The notes under the pieces: model-generated | What the model saw: only the letters and a program-made list of their open reading frames with translations | Told to the model about the DNA's origin: nothing | The model's database searches: none | Translations under genes and position numbers: made by a program | Shown here: positions 26,103 to 36,440 of the stretch, piece after piece | Position numbering within the stretch: the first letter of the stretch is position 1 | Layout of the letters: every line of letters starts with the position of its first letter | Assembly (NCBI GenBank): GCA_905200905.1 | Contig: CAJKMA010000002.1 | Coordinates: 1-64,000 of the forward strand | Reading direction: 5' to 3' | Length of the DNA stretch: 64,000 nt | DNA from: an uncultured Bacillota bacterium | Lineage (GTDB): Bacteria > Bacillota > Clostridia > Lachnospirales > Lachnospiraceae

Positions 26103-29100
26103 ATGGAAAAAGAATTTCTGGATGTTTTCCGAAATCTGGAATTAAATGGAGAATTAAAGGCCCTTTTGAAAGAAGTGGTAGTTACAAAGGTATCCATTAA
26201 CCAGAGAAAGGATCGTATCCGAGTTTATATCCGAAGCAGACAGTGGATTCACAAAAAATATATTTATGCACTGGAGGAGGCCATTGCTTCTCAGTGTTTT
26301 AGAGGCGTGTCTATGACTGTAAAGGTGCTGGAAAAGTTTCAATTGTCCAGCCAGTATACACCAGAATTATTTTTTGATGCATACAAGTCATCCATGGGCC
26401 TGGAACTTAGAAATTACAGCATTCTGGTATTTAATATGTTCCGGAATGCTGTAATTACGTTTCCAAAGACCAATGAGATGCACATGGTACTGCAATCCAC
26501 TGTTCTGGCAAAAAGCAAGGAAGAAGAACTCATTGGATATATGGAAAAGGTATTTTGTGAGCGCAGTGGTTTTTCACTGCAGGTTGAAACCGAATACCAG
26601 GAAGTAAAAGAAAGTAAATATAGGAAAAACAGTGATATCCGTATTCAACAGGAAGCAGCTCATATTATTGAAATGTCGGTTTTTGGAAGAGGAAAAGAAG
26701 AGCCGTTATTAGAAGAAGCGCCTGTGCCGGAGAAAGGGGAAAAGTCTAAAGTTTCCCAAGAAAAAAAGGCAGAAACCAAGACAAAAGAAAAAGGAAGTGG
26801 AAAAGAGAAATCCTTTCAAAAAGACAAGGGACGTGGGAAAGGAGACAGAAGCTTTTCTTCTGATTACAGGCGCAGCGTAAAGCGTTCTGACAATCCTGAT
26901 GTACTCTATGGAAGAGATTTTGAGGATGAAGCGATTCCTCTGGAAAGCATTCAATCAGAAATGGGAGAAGTGTGTATTCGGGGACAGATTATGACTCTGG
27001 AAAAAAGAGAAATTCGCAATGAAAAGACTATTATTATTTTTTCTGTAACAGATTTTACGGATTCCATTACTGTGAAGATGTTTGCAAGAAATGACCAGGT
27101 AGAGGAAATCACTGCAGGAGTGAAGGAAAAGGCTTTTATTAAATTAAAGGGAATTACCACGATTGACCGGTTTGACAGTGAGCTTACCATTGGTTCTATA
27201 GTGGGAATCAAGAAGATTTCCAGCTTCCAGAATACAAGATTTGATAATGCGCCCCAGAAGCGAGTTGAGCTTCACTGCCATACCAAAATGAGTGATATGG
27301 ATGGAGTTTCTGACGCAAAATCCTTGATTAAGAGAGCCTATGAATGGGGACATAAGGCCATTGCGATTACAGATCATGGCGTGGTACAGTCCTTTCCGGA
27401 GGCAAATCATTGTTTTGACGCTTGGGGTGGTGTGGTACCCCAGGAGGCAGATTTTAAGGTGATTTACGGAGTAGAGGCATACTTGGTAGATGATCTAAAA
27501 GGCATTGTACAAAATAGCAAGGGACAAAGCCTTCAGGATGCGTTTGTGGTGTTTGATATTGAAACCACGGGTTTTTCTGCTATGAAGGATAAGATTATTG
27601 AAATCGGTGCAGTAAAAGTAGTGGATGGAAAGATTACGGAACGGTTTTCTGAATTTGTAAATCCACAGATTCCCATTCCTTTCCGTATTGAACAGTTGAC
27701 CAGTATTAATGACAATATGGTAAAAGACGCTCCGACTATTGATGTAATTTTGCCTAAATTTGAAGAATTTTGCCGTGGTTGTGTTATGGTGGCGCATAAT
27801 GCAGAGTTTGATATGAGCTTTATTCAGAAAAACTATGAGGATTTGGGGATTGAAAGGGAAGATACCATTGTAGATACAGTAGGAATGGCACGATTTTTGC
27901 TACCTCAATTAAATCGTTTTAAGCTGGATACCGTGGCAAAAGCAGTGGGAGTTTCTCTGGAACACCATCACAGGGCAGTAGATGATGCGGCTTGTACGGC
28001 AGAGATTTTTGAAAAATTTATTCCTATGTGTGAGGAACGGGATATTACCAATCTGGATGAATTAAATGAAAAAGGTGCTGTATCTGTGTCATCTGTACAG
28101 AAAATGCCTACTTATCATGCTATTATTCTGGCAAAAAATGATGTGGGAAGGGTAAATCTGTACCACCTGATATCAGATTCCCATCTGATTTATTACCACA
28201 GACGGCCTCGTGTTCCTAAGAGCTTGTATTTGAAATATCAGGAAGGTCTTATGATTGGATCAGCCTGTGAAGCAGGGGAATTGTACCAAGCTGTGTTAAA
28301 CGGAAGGCCAGAGCCTGAGATTGCCAGATTAGTGAATTTTTATGATTATCTGGAGATTCAGCCTTTGGGGAATAATGCCTTTATGATACGAAATGAAGAC
28401 CGTTCTGATGTAAATTCAGAGGAGGATTTAAAGGAAATTAACAGGAAAATTGTGAAGCTTGGAGAAGCATTTAATAAGCCGGTGGTAGCTACCTGTGATG
28501 TGCATTTTCTTGATCCGGAGGATGAAGTTTACCGAAGAATTATCATGGCCGGAAAAGGTTTCGATGATGCGGATGACCAGGCGCCTTTGTATCTTCGTAC
28601 TACAGAGGAGATGCTGGAGGAATTTTCTTATCTTGGAAGAGAAAAAGCAGAGGAAATTGTCATTGAAAATCCTAATAAGATTGCAGATATGGTGGAAAAA
28701 ATTTCCCCGATTCACAAAGGTAAATGTCCTCCTGTCATTGAAAACTCGGATGCTATGCTAAGAGAAATCTGTTATAACAAAGCTCATGAAATCTATGGGG
28801 AAGAGCTTCCTAAAATGGTAGAAGAACGTCTGGAAAGGGAGTTAAATTCTATTATTTCTAATGGCTATGCGGTTATGTATATGATTGCCCAGAAGCTGGT
28901 ATGGAAGAGTAACAGTGATGGTTATCTAGTGGGATCTAGAGGGTCTGTAGGTTCCTCTTTTGCAGCAACCATGTCAGGAATTACAGAGGTAAACCCTCTA
29001 AGTCCTCATTATTATTGCTCCAAATGTCACTATGCAGATTTTGATTCCCCTGAGGTTCGGGAATATTCTGGACGAGCGGGCTGTGATATGCCGGATAAGA

Positions 29101-30620
29101 ACTGTCCTGTGTGTGGAGAGCCTTTGATAAAAGAGGGATTTGATATTCCTTTTGAAACCTTCCTGGGATTTAAAGGAGATAAAGAGCCGGATATTGACTT
29201 GAACTTTTCCGGTGATTATCAGGGAAAAGCCCACCGGTATGTAGAGGTTATTTTTGGTGCCGGACAGACTTTTAAGGCTGGAACTATTGGAACTTTGGCT
29301 GAAAAAACAGCCTTTGGTTATGTGAAAAATTATTATGAAGAGCGGGGACAGAGAAAGCGAAACTGTGAGATTAACCGTATTGTTCAAGGGTGTACTGGTG
29401 TGCGTAGAACTACAGGACAGCATCCGGGAGGAATCATTGTACTGCCTATTGGGTGGGATATTGAGGAATTTACCCCAGTGCAGCATCCGGCAAATGATAT
29501 GAGTAGTGACATTATCACTACACATTTTGATTACCATTCCATTGATTCCAACTTGTTAAAGTTGGATATTCTGGGACACGATGATCCGACTATGATTCGT
29601 ATGCTGGAGGACTTAACGGGTATCAATGCCAGGGAAATTCCTTTGGATTCCAAGGAGGTTATGTCATTGTTTAAAAGTACAGAAGCCCTTGGACTGACCC
29701 CTGAGGATATCCGTGGATGTCCTCTTGGCTGTCTGGGAATTCCAGAGTTTGGAACCGATTTTGCTATGCAGATGTTAATTGATGCGAATCCAACTTCTTT
29801 TTCAGACTTGGTGCGTATTTCTGGTTTATCCCACGGAACAGATGTGTGGCTTGGCAATGCACAGGATTTGATCAAATCAGGAACTGCAACCATTACCACC
29901 TGTATTTGTACTCGAGATGATATTATGATCTATCTCATTAACAAAGGACTGGAGCATGGACAGGCATTTACCATTATGGAAAGTGTTCGTAAAGGAAAAG
30001 GTCTGAAGCCGGAATGGGAAGAAGAAATGAAAAAGCATGATGTGCCAGATTGGTATATTGGATCTTGCAAAAAGATTAAATACATGTTCCCAAAGGCCCA
30101 TGCAGCTGCTTATGTTATGATGGGATGGAGGATTGCTTACTGTAAGATTTTTTATCCACTAGCTTATTATGCATCTTATTTTAGTATTCGTGCCACAGCG
30201 TTTTCCTATGAACTCATGTGTCAGGGAAAGGAAAAACTGGAGTATTTTATGGATGACTATGAGAAACGGAAAGATACTTTGAGTAAGAAAGAACAAGATA
30301 CTTATAAAGATATGAAGATTGTACAGGAAATGTATGCAAGAGGATTTGAGTTTGTGCCCATTGATATTTACAAGGCGAATGCTCATACATTTCAGATTAT
30401 AGATGATAAACTCATGCCTGCGCTAGATACCATAGAAGGTCTTGGGGACAGGGCAGCAGATGCTGTAGTGGCAGCAGCAGAGGAAGGTCCATTCCTTTCC
30501 CTGGATGATTTCAGGAACAGAACAAAAGTAACAACGTCCACCATTGATCTAATGAATGATCTGGGACTTTTTGGAAAATTGCCGAAATCGAATCAGATGT
30601 CCTTGTTTGACTTCCAGTAA
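26103..30620 (+). CDS. polC: DNA polymerase III alpha subunit, PolC type
   Basis: The 1,505-residue replicative polymerase of low-GC Gram-positives. The N-terminal region includes a lysine/glutamate-rich linker (about residues 200-260), then an OB fold. The PHP domain is split: HCHTKMSDMDG begins near residue 387. The DEDDh proofreading exonuclease is inserted from FDIETTGF near 484 through HHRAVDDA. The polymerase core has EPDIDLNFSGDYQ near 1028, and C-terminal helix-hairpin-helix segments follow. Length and order are complete. A T-rich stretch without a strong hairpin follows the stop. Confidence 0.97.
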   Translation: MEKEFLDVFRNLELNGELKALLKEVVVTKVSINQRKDRIRVYIRSRQWIHKKYIYALEEAIASQCFRGVSMTVKVLEKFQLSSQYTPELFFDAYKSSMGLELRNYSILVFNMFRNAVITFPKTNEMHMVLQSTVLAKSKEEELIGYMEKVFCERSGFSLQVETEYQEVKESKYRKNSDIRIQQEAAHIIEMSVFGRGKEEPLLEEAPVPEKGEKSKVSQEKKAETKTKEKGSGKEKSFQKDKGRGKGDRSFSSDYRRSVKRSDNPDVLYGRDFEDEAIPLESIQSEMGEVCIRGQIMTLEKREIRNEKTIIIFSVTDFTDSITVKMFARNDQVEEITAGVKEKAFIKLKGITTIDRFDSELTIGSIVGIKKISSFQNTRFDNAPQKRVELHCHTKMSDMDGVSDAKSLIKRAYEWGHKAIAITDHGVVQSFPEANHCFDAWGGVVPQEADFKVIYGVEAYLVDDLKGIVQNSKGQSLQDAFVVFDIETTGFSAMKDKIIEIGAVKVVDGKITERFSEFVNPQIPIPFRIEQLTSINDNMVKDAPTIDVILPKFEEFCRGCVMVAHNAEFDMSFIQKNYEDLGIEREDTIVDTVGMARFLLPQLNRFKLDTVAKAVGVSLEHHHRAVDDAACTAEIFEKFIPMCEERDITNLDELNEKGAVSVSSVQKMPTYHAIILAKNDVGRVNLYHLISDSHLIYYHRRPRVPKSLYLKYQEGLMIGSACEAGELYQAVLNGRPEPEIARLVNFYDYLEIQPLGNNAFMIRNEDRSDVNSEEDLKEINRKIVKLGEAFNKPVVATCDVHFLDPEDEVYRRIIMAGKGFDDADDQAPLYLRTTEEMLEEFSYLGREKAEEIVIENPNKIADMVEKISPIHKGKCPPVIENSDAMLREICYNKAHEIYGEELPKMVEERLERELNSIISNGYAVMYMIAQKLVWKSNSDGYLVGSRGSVGSSFAATMSGITEVNPLSPHYYCSKCHYADFDSPEVREYSGRAGCDMPDKNCPVCGEPLIKEGFDIPFETFLGFKGDKEPDIDLNFSGDYQGKAHRYVEVIFGAGQTFKAGTIGTLAEKTAFGYVKNYYEERGQRKRNCEINRIVQGCTGVRRTTGQHPGGIIVLPIGWDIEEFTPVQHPANDMSSDIITTHFDYHSIDSNLLKLDILGHDDPTMIRMLEDLTGINAREIPLDSKEVMSLFKSTEALGLTPEDIRGCPLGCLGIPEFGTDFAMQMLIDANPTSFSDLVRISGLSHGTDVWLGNAQDLIKSGTATITTCICTRDDIMIYLINKGLEHGQAFTIMESVRKGKGLKPEWEEEMKKHDVPDWYIGSCKKIKYMFPKAHAAAYVMMGWRIAYCKIFYPLAYYASYFSIRATAFSYELMCQGKEKLEYFMDDYEKRKDTLSKKEQDTYKDMKIVQEMYARGFEFVPIDIYKANAHTFQIIDDKLMPALDTIEGLGDRAADAVVAAAEEGPFLSLDDFRNRTKVTTSTIDLMNDLGLFGKLPKSNQMSLFDFQ

Positions 30621-30649
30621 AGTTTTTTCTCTTTTTTTGAAAAAATTTA

Positions 30650-30678
30650 TTGCAAGAAAGCATAATCCGCTATATTAT
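30650..30678 (+). promoter_or_regulatory. promoter of purC
   Basis: TTGCAA at 30650-30655 and TATTAT at 30673-30678 with 17-base spacing, 36 bases before the start codon. Confidence 0.7.
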
Positions 30679-30714
30679 GTAGTGGAAAAAAGAAAGAAGA
30701 GGAAAGGTGAAATT

Positions 30715-31584
30715 ATGCAGGAATATAAACCATTTAAAGAAGGTAAAGTGCGTCAGATTTTCGATATTGGCGATCAGCTTGTAATGTATGCGACAGACAG
30801 AATATCTGCATTTGATTACATTCTGAAAAATAAGATTACAGATAAAGGTGCGGTTCTCACCCAAATGTCTAAGTTCTGGTTTGATTTTACAAAAGATATT
30901 GTTCCGAATCATATGATTTCCACAGATACGGAGGATATGCCGGAATATTTTAGACAGCCAGAGTTTCAGAACCATGTGATGCTTTGTAAAAAACTGGAAA
31001 TGCTCCCTGTAGAATGTATTGTCAGAGGCTATATTACAGGAAGCGGATGGGCAAGTTACCAGGAAAATGGTACGGTATGCGGCATTTCCCTGCCGGAAGG
31101 CTTACAGGAATCTGATAAGCTGCCGGAACCTATTTATACACCGTCCACAAAAGCAGAAATCGGTGACCATGATGAAAATGTTTCTTTTGACGCGACAGTG
31201 AAAACTCTTGAAAAAGCATATCCGGGAAAAGGACTGGAGTATGCAGAGAAACTTCGTGATTATACCATTGCACTGTACAAAAAATGTGCAGAATATGCAC
31301 TGACAAAAAATATCATCATTGCAGATACTAAATTTGAGTTTGGTCTGGACGAGAACGGAGAAGTGGTTCTAGGAGATGAGATGCTGACACCAGATAGTTC
31401 CAGATTTTGGCCATTAGAAGGTTATAAACCAGGACAGGGACAGCCTTCCTTTGACAAGCAGTATGTGCGTGATTGGTTAAAAGCAAATCCAGACAGTGAC
31501 TTCTTGCTTCCGGATGAAGTGGTGAAAAAGACTGTTGATAAGTACATTGAGGCTTATGAATTGCTTTCAGGAGAGAAATTTTAA
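30715..31584 (+). CDS. purC: SAICAR synthetase PurC
   Basis: A 289-residue purine enzyme joining CAIR and aspartate with ATP. The start MQEYKPFKEGKVRQIF, then ATDRISAFDYI, ECIVRGYITGSGW and LGDEMLTPDSSRFW are diagnostic; the longer length resembles the yeast-like subtype. ATG 30715 follows GGAAAGG; upstream in-frame codons lie inside polC and the promoter. It stands alone here, away from the rest of the pur pathway, although purB and purA lie 7-11 kb downstream. Confidence 0.95.
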   Translation: MQEYKPFKEGKVRQIFDIGDQLVMYATDRISAFDYILKNKITDKGAVLTQMSKFWFDFTKDIVPNHMISTDTEDMPEYFRQPEFQNHVMLCKKLEMLPVECIVRGYITGSGWASYQENGTVCGISLPEGLQESDKLPEPIYTPSTKAEIGDHDENVSFDATVKTLEKAYPGKGLEYAEKLRDYTIALYKKCAEYALTKNIIIADTKFEFGLDENGEVVLGDEMLTPDSSRFWPLEGYKPGQGQPSFDKQYVRDWLKANPDSDFLLPDEVVKKTVDKYIEAYELLSGEKF

Positions 31585-31593
31585 GAAATAGAA

Positions 31594-31635
31594 GAGAACT
31601 GGTTATGGTAAGCACATCATAGCCAGTTCTTCTAC
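31594..31635. terminator. bidirectional terminator between purC and the cobD/hisC-like gene
   Basis: GAGAACTGGTTATG pairs with CATAGCCAGTTCT (ending at 31630) to make a stem of about 13 bp, with A-rich sequence before it and T-rich sequence after it, between convergent genes. Confidence 0.8.
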
Positions 31636-31637
31636 TA

Positions 31638-32735
31638 TTATAAGTCCAATTCCCTTAACGCCTCCATCAACGCATTATTTTTCTCTGGACTCATGACGCA
31701 GAACCGTATAAAGGAGTTATCAAGAAACGGAAACGTGGAGCAATCACGAATCATTAGTCCTTTTCGGATGCAATGATCAAATACCATTTCAGAAGTCACA
31801 TCTTCTCTCAAAATTTTTACCAGAAGGAAATTGGAACAGGAAGGATATACTTTGACATATTCCCAGGTGTTCAGTAAGTCATACAGACGATTCCGTTCAC
31901 TGGTAATGAGAGCTCTTGTTTTTTCAATATATTCTTTATCTGAAAACATAATACATCCTGCAATCTCGGCCAGACTGTTAATGGTCCAGGGATTTTTCTT
32001 GGTATTGATGTATTTTAGCAAATCAGGATTTCCGGTAACTGCATATCCCAGACGCAGTCCAGGAGCAGCGAAAAATTTAGAAATTCCTCTTAAAACAATA
32101 AGATTATTATAATTGTTAGTCAACGGAATGGAAGAAATTTTGCTTCCTGCATCAGTAAACTCTTCATAAGTTTCATCTACCATAACAGAAATTCCGTACT
32201 GCATAGCACGATCCAGAATTTTTCGCATTTCTTTTCTGGTAATCGCTGTAGAAGTAGGATTATTAGGATTACACAGTACCAGAAGATCCAGGCTGTCATT
32301 CAGCTGGTTGCAAAAATCTTCCACATTTATCTGGAATAAGTCCTCTTCTTTCAAAGGGTAATAAAGAGTTTGTCCCCCTTGCAGGGCAATTTCACGTTCA
32401 TATTCTGAATAGGTAGGTCCTAAAATCAGCGCCTTCTGGGGTTGAGTAGTCTGAATGAATAGGGAAATCAGCTCAGTAGAACCATTGCCCACAATAATAT
32501 TGTCAAATTCAGCGCCAGTATAGGCACAGATGCTCTTGCGAAGTTTTGTATAATCACGGTCAGGATAAGTAGAAATGGCATCTACGTGTTTTGAAAGTGT
32601 ATCCCTGAGCATGGGAGAGATGCCGAGAGGATTTACATTTGCAGAAAAGCTGGTAATGTCCTCTTTTCGAATATGGTAGATTTCTTCAATTTTTTCCAGG
32701 TCACTGCCATGGAAATGGTCTTTATGTTTTAGCAT
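31638..32735 (-). CDS. PLP aminotransferase, CobD/HisC-like
   Basis: A 365-residue fold-type I class II aminotransferase. HGSDLEKIEEIY followed by SANVNPLGI at the N-terminus is typical of threonine-phosphate decarboxylase CobD; the rest also fits histidinol-phosphate aminotransferase. The PLP lysine is in GISKFFAAPGLRLGY, with NPNNPTS and the C-terminal FIRFCV arginine. No cobalamin or histidine genes are nearby, so the choice cannot be made from context. ATG 32735 has GAGAGG upstream; the longer in-frame start lacks one. Confidence 0.82.
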   Translation of the reverse strand: MLKHKDHFHGSDLEKIEEIYHIRKEDITSFSANVNPLGISPMLRDTLSKHVDAISTYPDRDYTKLRKSICAYTGAEFDNIIVGNGSTELISLFIQTTQPQKALILGPTYSEYEREIALQGGQTLYYPLKEEDLFQINVEDFCNQLNDSLDLLVLCNPNNPTSTAITRKEMRKILDRAMQYGISVMVDETYEEFTDAGSKISSIPLTNNYNNLIVLRGISKFFAAPGLRLGYAVTGNPDLLKYINTKKNPWTINSLAEIAGCIMFSDKEYIEKTRALITSERNRLYDLLNTWEYVKVYPSCSNFLLVKILREDVTSEMVFDHCIRKGLMIRDCSTFPFLDNSFIRFCVMSPEKNNALMEALRELDL

Positions 32736-32885
32736 GGGTACGCCTCTCTTTCTGTTTTCCAGGTTCTGGCTGTGGATTGTACGTTGCACAGCATTACTTT
32801 GTAGTGTATAATTCATAGTAGCAGATTGTTATCAAGGATTCAATATAGAATTTAGGAATATACTAGACAGGGTAAGGGTGATAAT

Positions 32886-35800
32886 TTGAAGACACGAATG
32901 GAACAATTGATAAACGGACGGTTTGAGTACGAAGTGCCAGAATTAGAGCTGTCAGCTACTGAAATCGTGCTGGATATCTTGCCAGAAGAGAAGTTTCGGG
33001 GAGAACTGGAGTTTTTGGCAGGGGATCATAGAAGAATCAAAGGAATGGCGTATTCTACTCACAGAAGATTACTTTTGGGAAAAGAAAAATTTTCAGGAGA
33101 TAAAGTGAAGCTTCCTTATGGAGTTGATGCTGCTGGATTAGAAGGCCAGGATAAAATCGAAGGAGAAATTGTATTAAGCACCAGTATAGGAGAATACAGG
33201 GTGCCTTTTTCTATTACTGTTAAGAAACCAGAAGTTCGAACTTCACAGGGGACTGTGGGAACTTTAGAAGAGTTTGTAGAGCTTGCAAAAGATGATTTCA
33301 GAGAAGCATATCAGTTATTTACAGACACTTCTTTTGTACAGCTCTTAAAAGGAAGAGAAGAATTGTTGCCTTATTATGAGGCGCTAGCACAGGCACCGGT
33401 CCCCTATCAGAATCTGGAGGAATTTCTCATAGGAGCAGGATTTAAGAAACCTGTAACTCTGAGTATGGAAAAAGAATCTCTGGAATTATATGAGGTGCAG
33501 ACTTCCCTGAAAGATACTTTGCGGATACGAAGAAGTGGCTGGGGATTTTTAAGGGCAGAGATTCAGACAGAAGGAGATTTTTTGGAGGTAGAGAAGACCT
33601 CCATTCAGGATGGACATTTTATTGGAAGTGTTTATGACCTGGAATATATTATCCGAAGAGATGGTCTTGGAAAAGGTAATAATTTTGGAAGGATTCAGAT
33701 TAAGACGGTTTATGAAACTATTACCTATGAAATTATGGCATCTAAAAGCAGTAGGATTCAGGTAAATGTCACTGCTTATGAGAAGAAAAAAAGGCTGCAG
33801 GCAGCAAGGGAAATGCTGGACATGAAACTTGGACGCATAGATGCGCAAACCTGGAGTACACATATGCTGGACTTATTGGAAGAGTTAAAGGAAAATGGAT
33901 ATTACTCTATTGAGTGCCAGCTTTTTGAAGCCTATGTATATGTGATAAAAGATCAAAAGGAAGAGGCCAGAAGGCTGCTGGATTCTTTAGAAAAGAATCA
34001 AAGAATGTTGCAAGAAGAAGAATTAGAAGGTGCTTTTTTGTATTTGAATGAGTGTTCAGAACGAAGTACCCAGCTAAAGGAAAATGTTACCGCCAGATTA
34101 CGGCAGCTTCATCAGCGTAGAGTAGATAGTTCTTTATTGTTATATATGATTATCCAGATGGATTCTGAGGCCATGCGGACTCAATCTAGAAAAATGTTTT
34201 TTTTAGAAGAACAATATAGAATCGGATGCAGAAGTCCATTTTTATACCTTATGGCGTGTCATCTGGCAGCAGAAGACGGCGCTGTATTCCGCAAGATGAA
34301 TGGATTTACCATTCAAGTATTCTTATTTGCAAAGAAATATAACATTCTCACAGAAGAGATGGCGTTTCGGGCAGCAGATCTGGCAGGACAGATGAAAGGA
34401 TTCTCTCAGAAGGTATATGAAATTTTGGAATATGCCTATGAACAGTATCCTTCCTCTCAGATGGTAAAAGAAATCTGTAAGCTGATTATGAAAGGAGAGC
34501 CAAGGAAACAGGAGTATTTCCGCTGGTATGAGCTGGCTGTATTATCCCAGCTGAAAATTACAGGCTTATATGAATATTATATAGAAACCATGAGTAGGAA
34601 CTATCAAAAAGTTCTCCCAAAGGTGATTCGGTTGTATTTTGGTTACAATAATACTCTAAGTGATAAGAAAAAAGCCTTTGTATATAGCAATGTTATTCGG
34701 AATAAAGAGTTAGACCCAGAAACTTACCAGGCTTATCGAAATAAAATGGAGACTTTTGCCTACGAAAAAATCAAGGAAGGCAGAATGAACGAAGACTTTG
34801 CAGTAGTTTATCAGGAGTTCTGTGTGGATTCCAAAGATGAAAATGTTAGGTCTGCTCTGGCAAAGGTATTGTTTACCCAGAGAATTTATTGCGATGACCC
34901 TAAGATTAGGCGTGTGATTGTGAAACATGCTTCTATGAAAAAAGAACAAGTATATCTGTGTGCAGATAAGACTGCTTATATCTCTCTTTATACCAAGGAT
35001 GCAGCCATCCTTTTTGAGGATAGCTGTCAGAGGCGTTATGTGGCAACGGTAGATTACAATATCCACCCTCTTTTGGATGTAGAGGAGTTATCAGGAAAAC
35101 TTTTACAGGATGGGAGAAAGTATCCAGGAATGTTGCTGCATACCTGCGGAGAATTAAAACACGAATGTCCCATTAATGAGCAGAATAGCGAGAATTTCCA
35201 GGCAATTTTAGATGAAGATATCTTTACGGATGAATATAGACAGGATGTGAGAAAACGACTTCTATTGTATTATGAGTCCCAGATGGATAACCGAAATCTG
35301 AGAGAATCTCTTCGAGATATGGATTTCAGGGGATTTGCCAAGGTAAATAAGAGGCTGTTGATTACGATTTTGGTAAAACAGGATATGTTTTTGGGCGCCT
35401 ATGACCTGGTATGTGAATATGGATATGAAAATATTGATATTCCTATTTTACTCCGTTTGTGCAGCCAGATGATTTTAAAATTAGAATTTGAATATGAAGA
35501 AGAAATGCTCCTGCTGGCGTCGTATATTGTTCAAACAGGGGTATATGATGAAGTGCTTTTGCGCTATCTGGTAAAACACTTTGAGGGACCGGTGAAGGAA
35601 ATGGTGTGGCTGTGGGAGCGCGCCATGGGATTTGCGGTGGACTGTTATGGATTGGAAGAAAAGATTCTGCTTTATAGCATGTTTACCAGGTATGCACATC
35701 CACAAGGACTGAAAATATTGCAGGAATATTTAAGTCAAGGAGGACGGGAACAGGTGATTCTGGCCTACCTTACCTTTGAATCCTATGACTATTTTATAGG

Positions 35801-36425
35801 AGAAGAGAAAAAAGATAGATTTCTTTTTGAAGCTCTGGAGAAGATTTTGGAAAAGGGTGGAGAGTGCGATATTATTTGCAGACTGGCACTATTGAAGGCA
35901 TATACAGAAAGTGGACAATGGGATGAAAAAAGAATGCATAGAGCTGCACAGATTTTAGAAGAATGTGCACAGGAACGGTTAAAATTTGCCTTTTTCCAGG
36001 ACATGCCAAAAGAACTGTTACAAGTATGCCAGTTAGAGGATAAAGTATTTGTTCAGTGTAAGGCAGGACCAAATGCAAAAGTTACCCTGCATTATCAGAT
36101 TGAGCGGGAACATGTGCTATCTGAGGAAAAAATGGAACCTATGAAAGAACGATATCAGGGAATTTATAACAAAGAGTTTGTGCTGTTTTATGGGGAAAAG
36201 CTCATTACCTATTTTGTCATAGAAAGAGAAGATGGTATAGAAACCACGCCAAAACAAGTGCTGCAGATAGAGAAAAACAGCTTCCAGGGAAGAAGTAAAT
36301 ATCAGATGCTAAACGCCATGCTGCAGATGAAGGAACAAGGAAATATTCAGGAGCTTTGTCTGGCAGAAGAATCATATTTAAGGCAGGAACAGCAGGTATG
36401 GCAGCTGTTTCCATTGTTGGATTAG
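32886..36425 (+). CDS. large DUF5717-like protein, function unknown
   Basis: An 1,179-residue protein I associate with the DUF5717 family of Lachnospiraceae. The first 110 residues look beta-rich (short strands around LSATEIVLDILPEE and GEIVLSTSIGEYRVPF). A long alpha-helical, repeat-like middle section follows, and beta-strands return in the last 130 residues. There is no signal peptide or membrane segment, so it should be cytosolic. A TTG at 32886 with AAGGGTG 5 bases upstream looks better than the ATG at 32898, which lacks a ribosome site. It heads a three-gene unit with an actin/Hsp70-like protein and a TPR protein. A scaffold role is a guess. Confidence 0.75.
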   Translation: MKTRMEQLINGRFEYEVPELELSATEIVLDILPEEKFRGELEFLAGDHRRIKGMAYSTHRRLLLGKEKFSGDKVKLPYGVDAAGLEGQDKIEGEIVLSTSIGEYRVPFSITVKKPEVRTSQGTVGTLEEFVELAKDDFREAYQLFTDTSFVQLLKGREELLPYYEALAQAPVPYQNLEEFLIGAGFKKPVTLSMEKESLELYEVQTSLKDTLRIRRSGWGFLRAEIQTEGDFLEVEKTSIQDGHFIGSVYDLEYIIRRDGLGKGNNFGRIQIKTVYETITYEIMASKSSRIQVNVTAYEKKKRLQAAREMLDMKLGRIDAQTWSTHMLDLLEELKENGYYSIECQLFEAYVYVIKDQKEEARRLLDSLEKNQRMLQEEELEGAFLYLNECSERSTQLKENVTARLRQLHQRRVDSSLLLYMIIQMDSEAMRTQSRKMFFLEEQYRIGCRSPFLYLMACHLAAEDGAVFRKMNGFTIQVFLFAKKYNILTEEMAFRAADLAGQMKGFSQKVYEILEYAYEQYPSSQMVKEICKLIMKGEPRKQEYFRWYELAVLSQLKITGLYEYYIETMSRNYQKVLPKVIRLYFGYNNTLSDKKKAFVYSNVIRNKELDPETYQAYRNKMETFAYEKIKEGRMNEDFAVVYQEFCVDSKDENVRSALAKVLFTQRIYCDDPKIRRVIVKHASMKKEQVYLCADKTAYISLYTKDAAILFEDSCQRRYVATVDYNIHPLLDVEELSGKLLQDGRKYPGMLLHTCGELKHECPINEQNSENFQAILDEDIFTDEYRQDVRKRLLLYYESQMDNRNLRESLRDMDFRGFAKVNKRLLITILVKQDMFLGAYDLVCEYGYENIDIPILLRLCSQMILKLEFEYEEEMLLLASYIVQTGVYDEVLLRYLVKHFEGPVKEMVWLWERAMGFAVDCYGLEEKILLYSMFTRYAHPQGLKILQEYLSQGGREQVILAYLTFESYDYFIGEEKKDRFLFEALEKILEKGGECDIICRLALLKAYTESGQWDEKRMHRAAQILEECAQERLKFAFFQDMPKELLQVCQLEDKVFVQCKAGPNAKVTLHYQIEREHVLSEEKMEPMKERYQGIYNKEFVLFYGEKLITYFVIEREDGIETTPKQVLQIEKNSFQGRSKYQMLNAMLQMKEQGNIQELCLAEESYLRQEQQVWQLFPLLD

Positions 36426-36440
36426 GGAGGGGAAGAGGAC

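Noticed and set aside
30556..30714. Long N-terminal extension of PurC
   Set aside because: It begins inside polC and crosses the purC promoter; PurC proteins start at the ATG at 30715.
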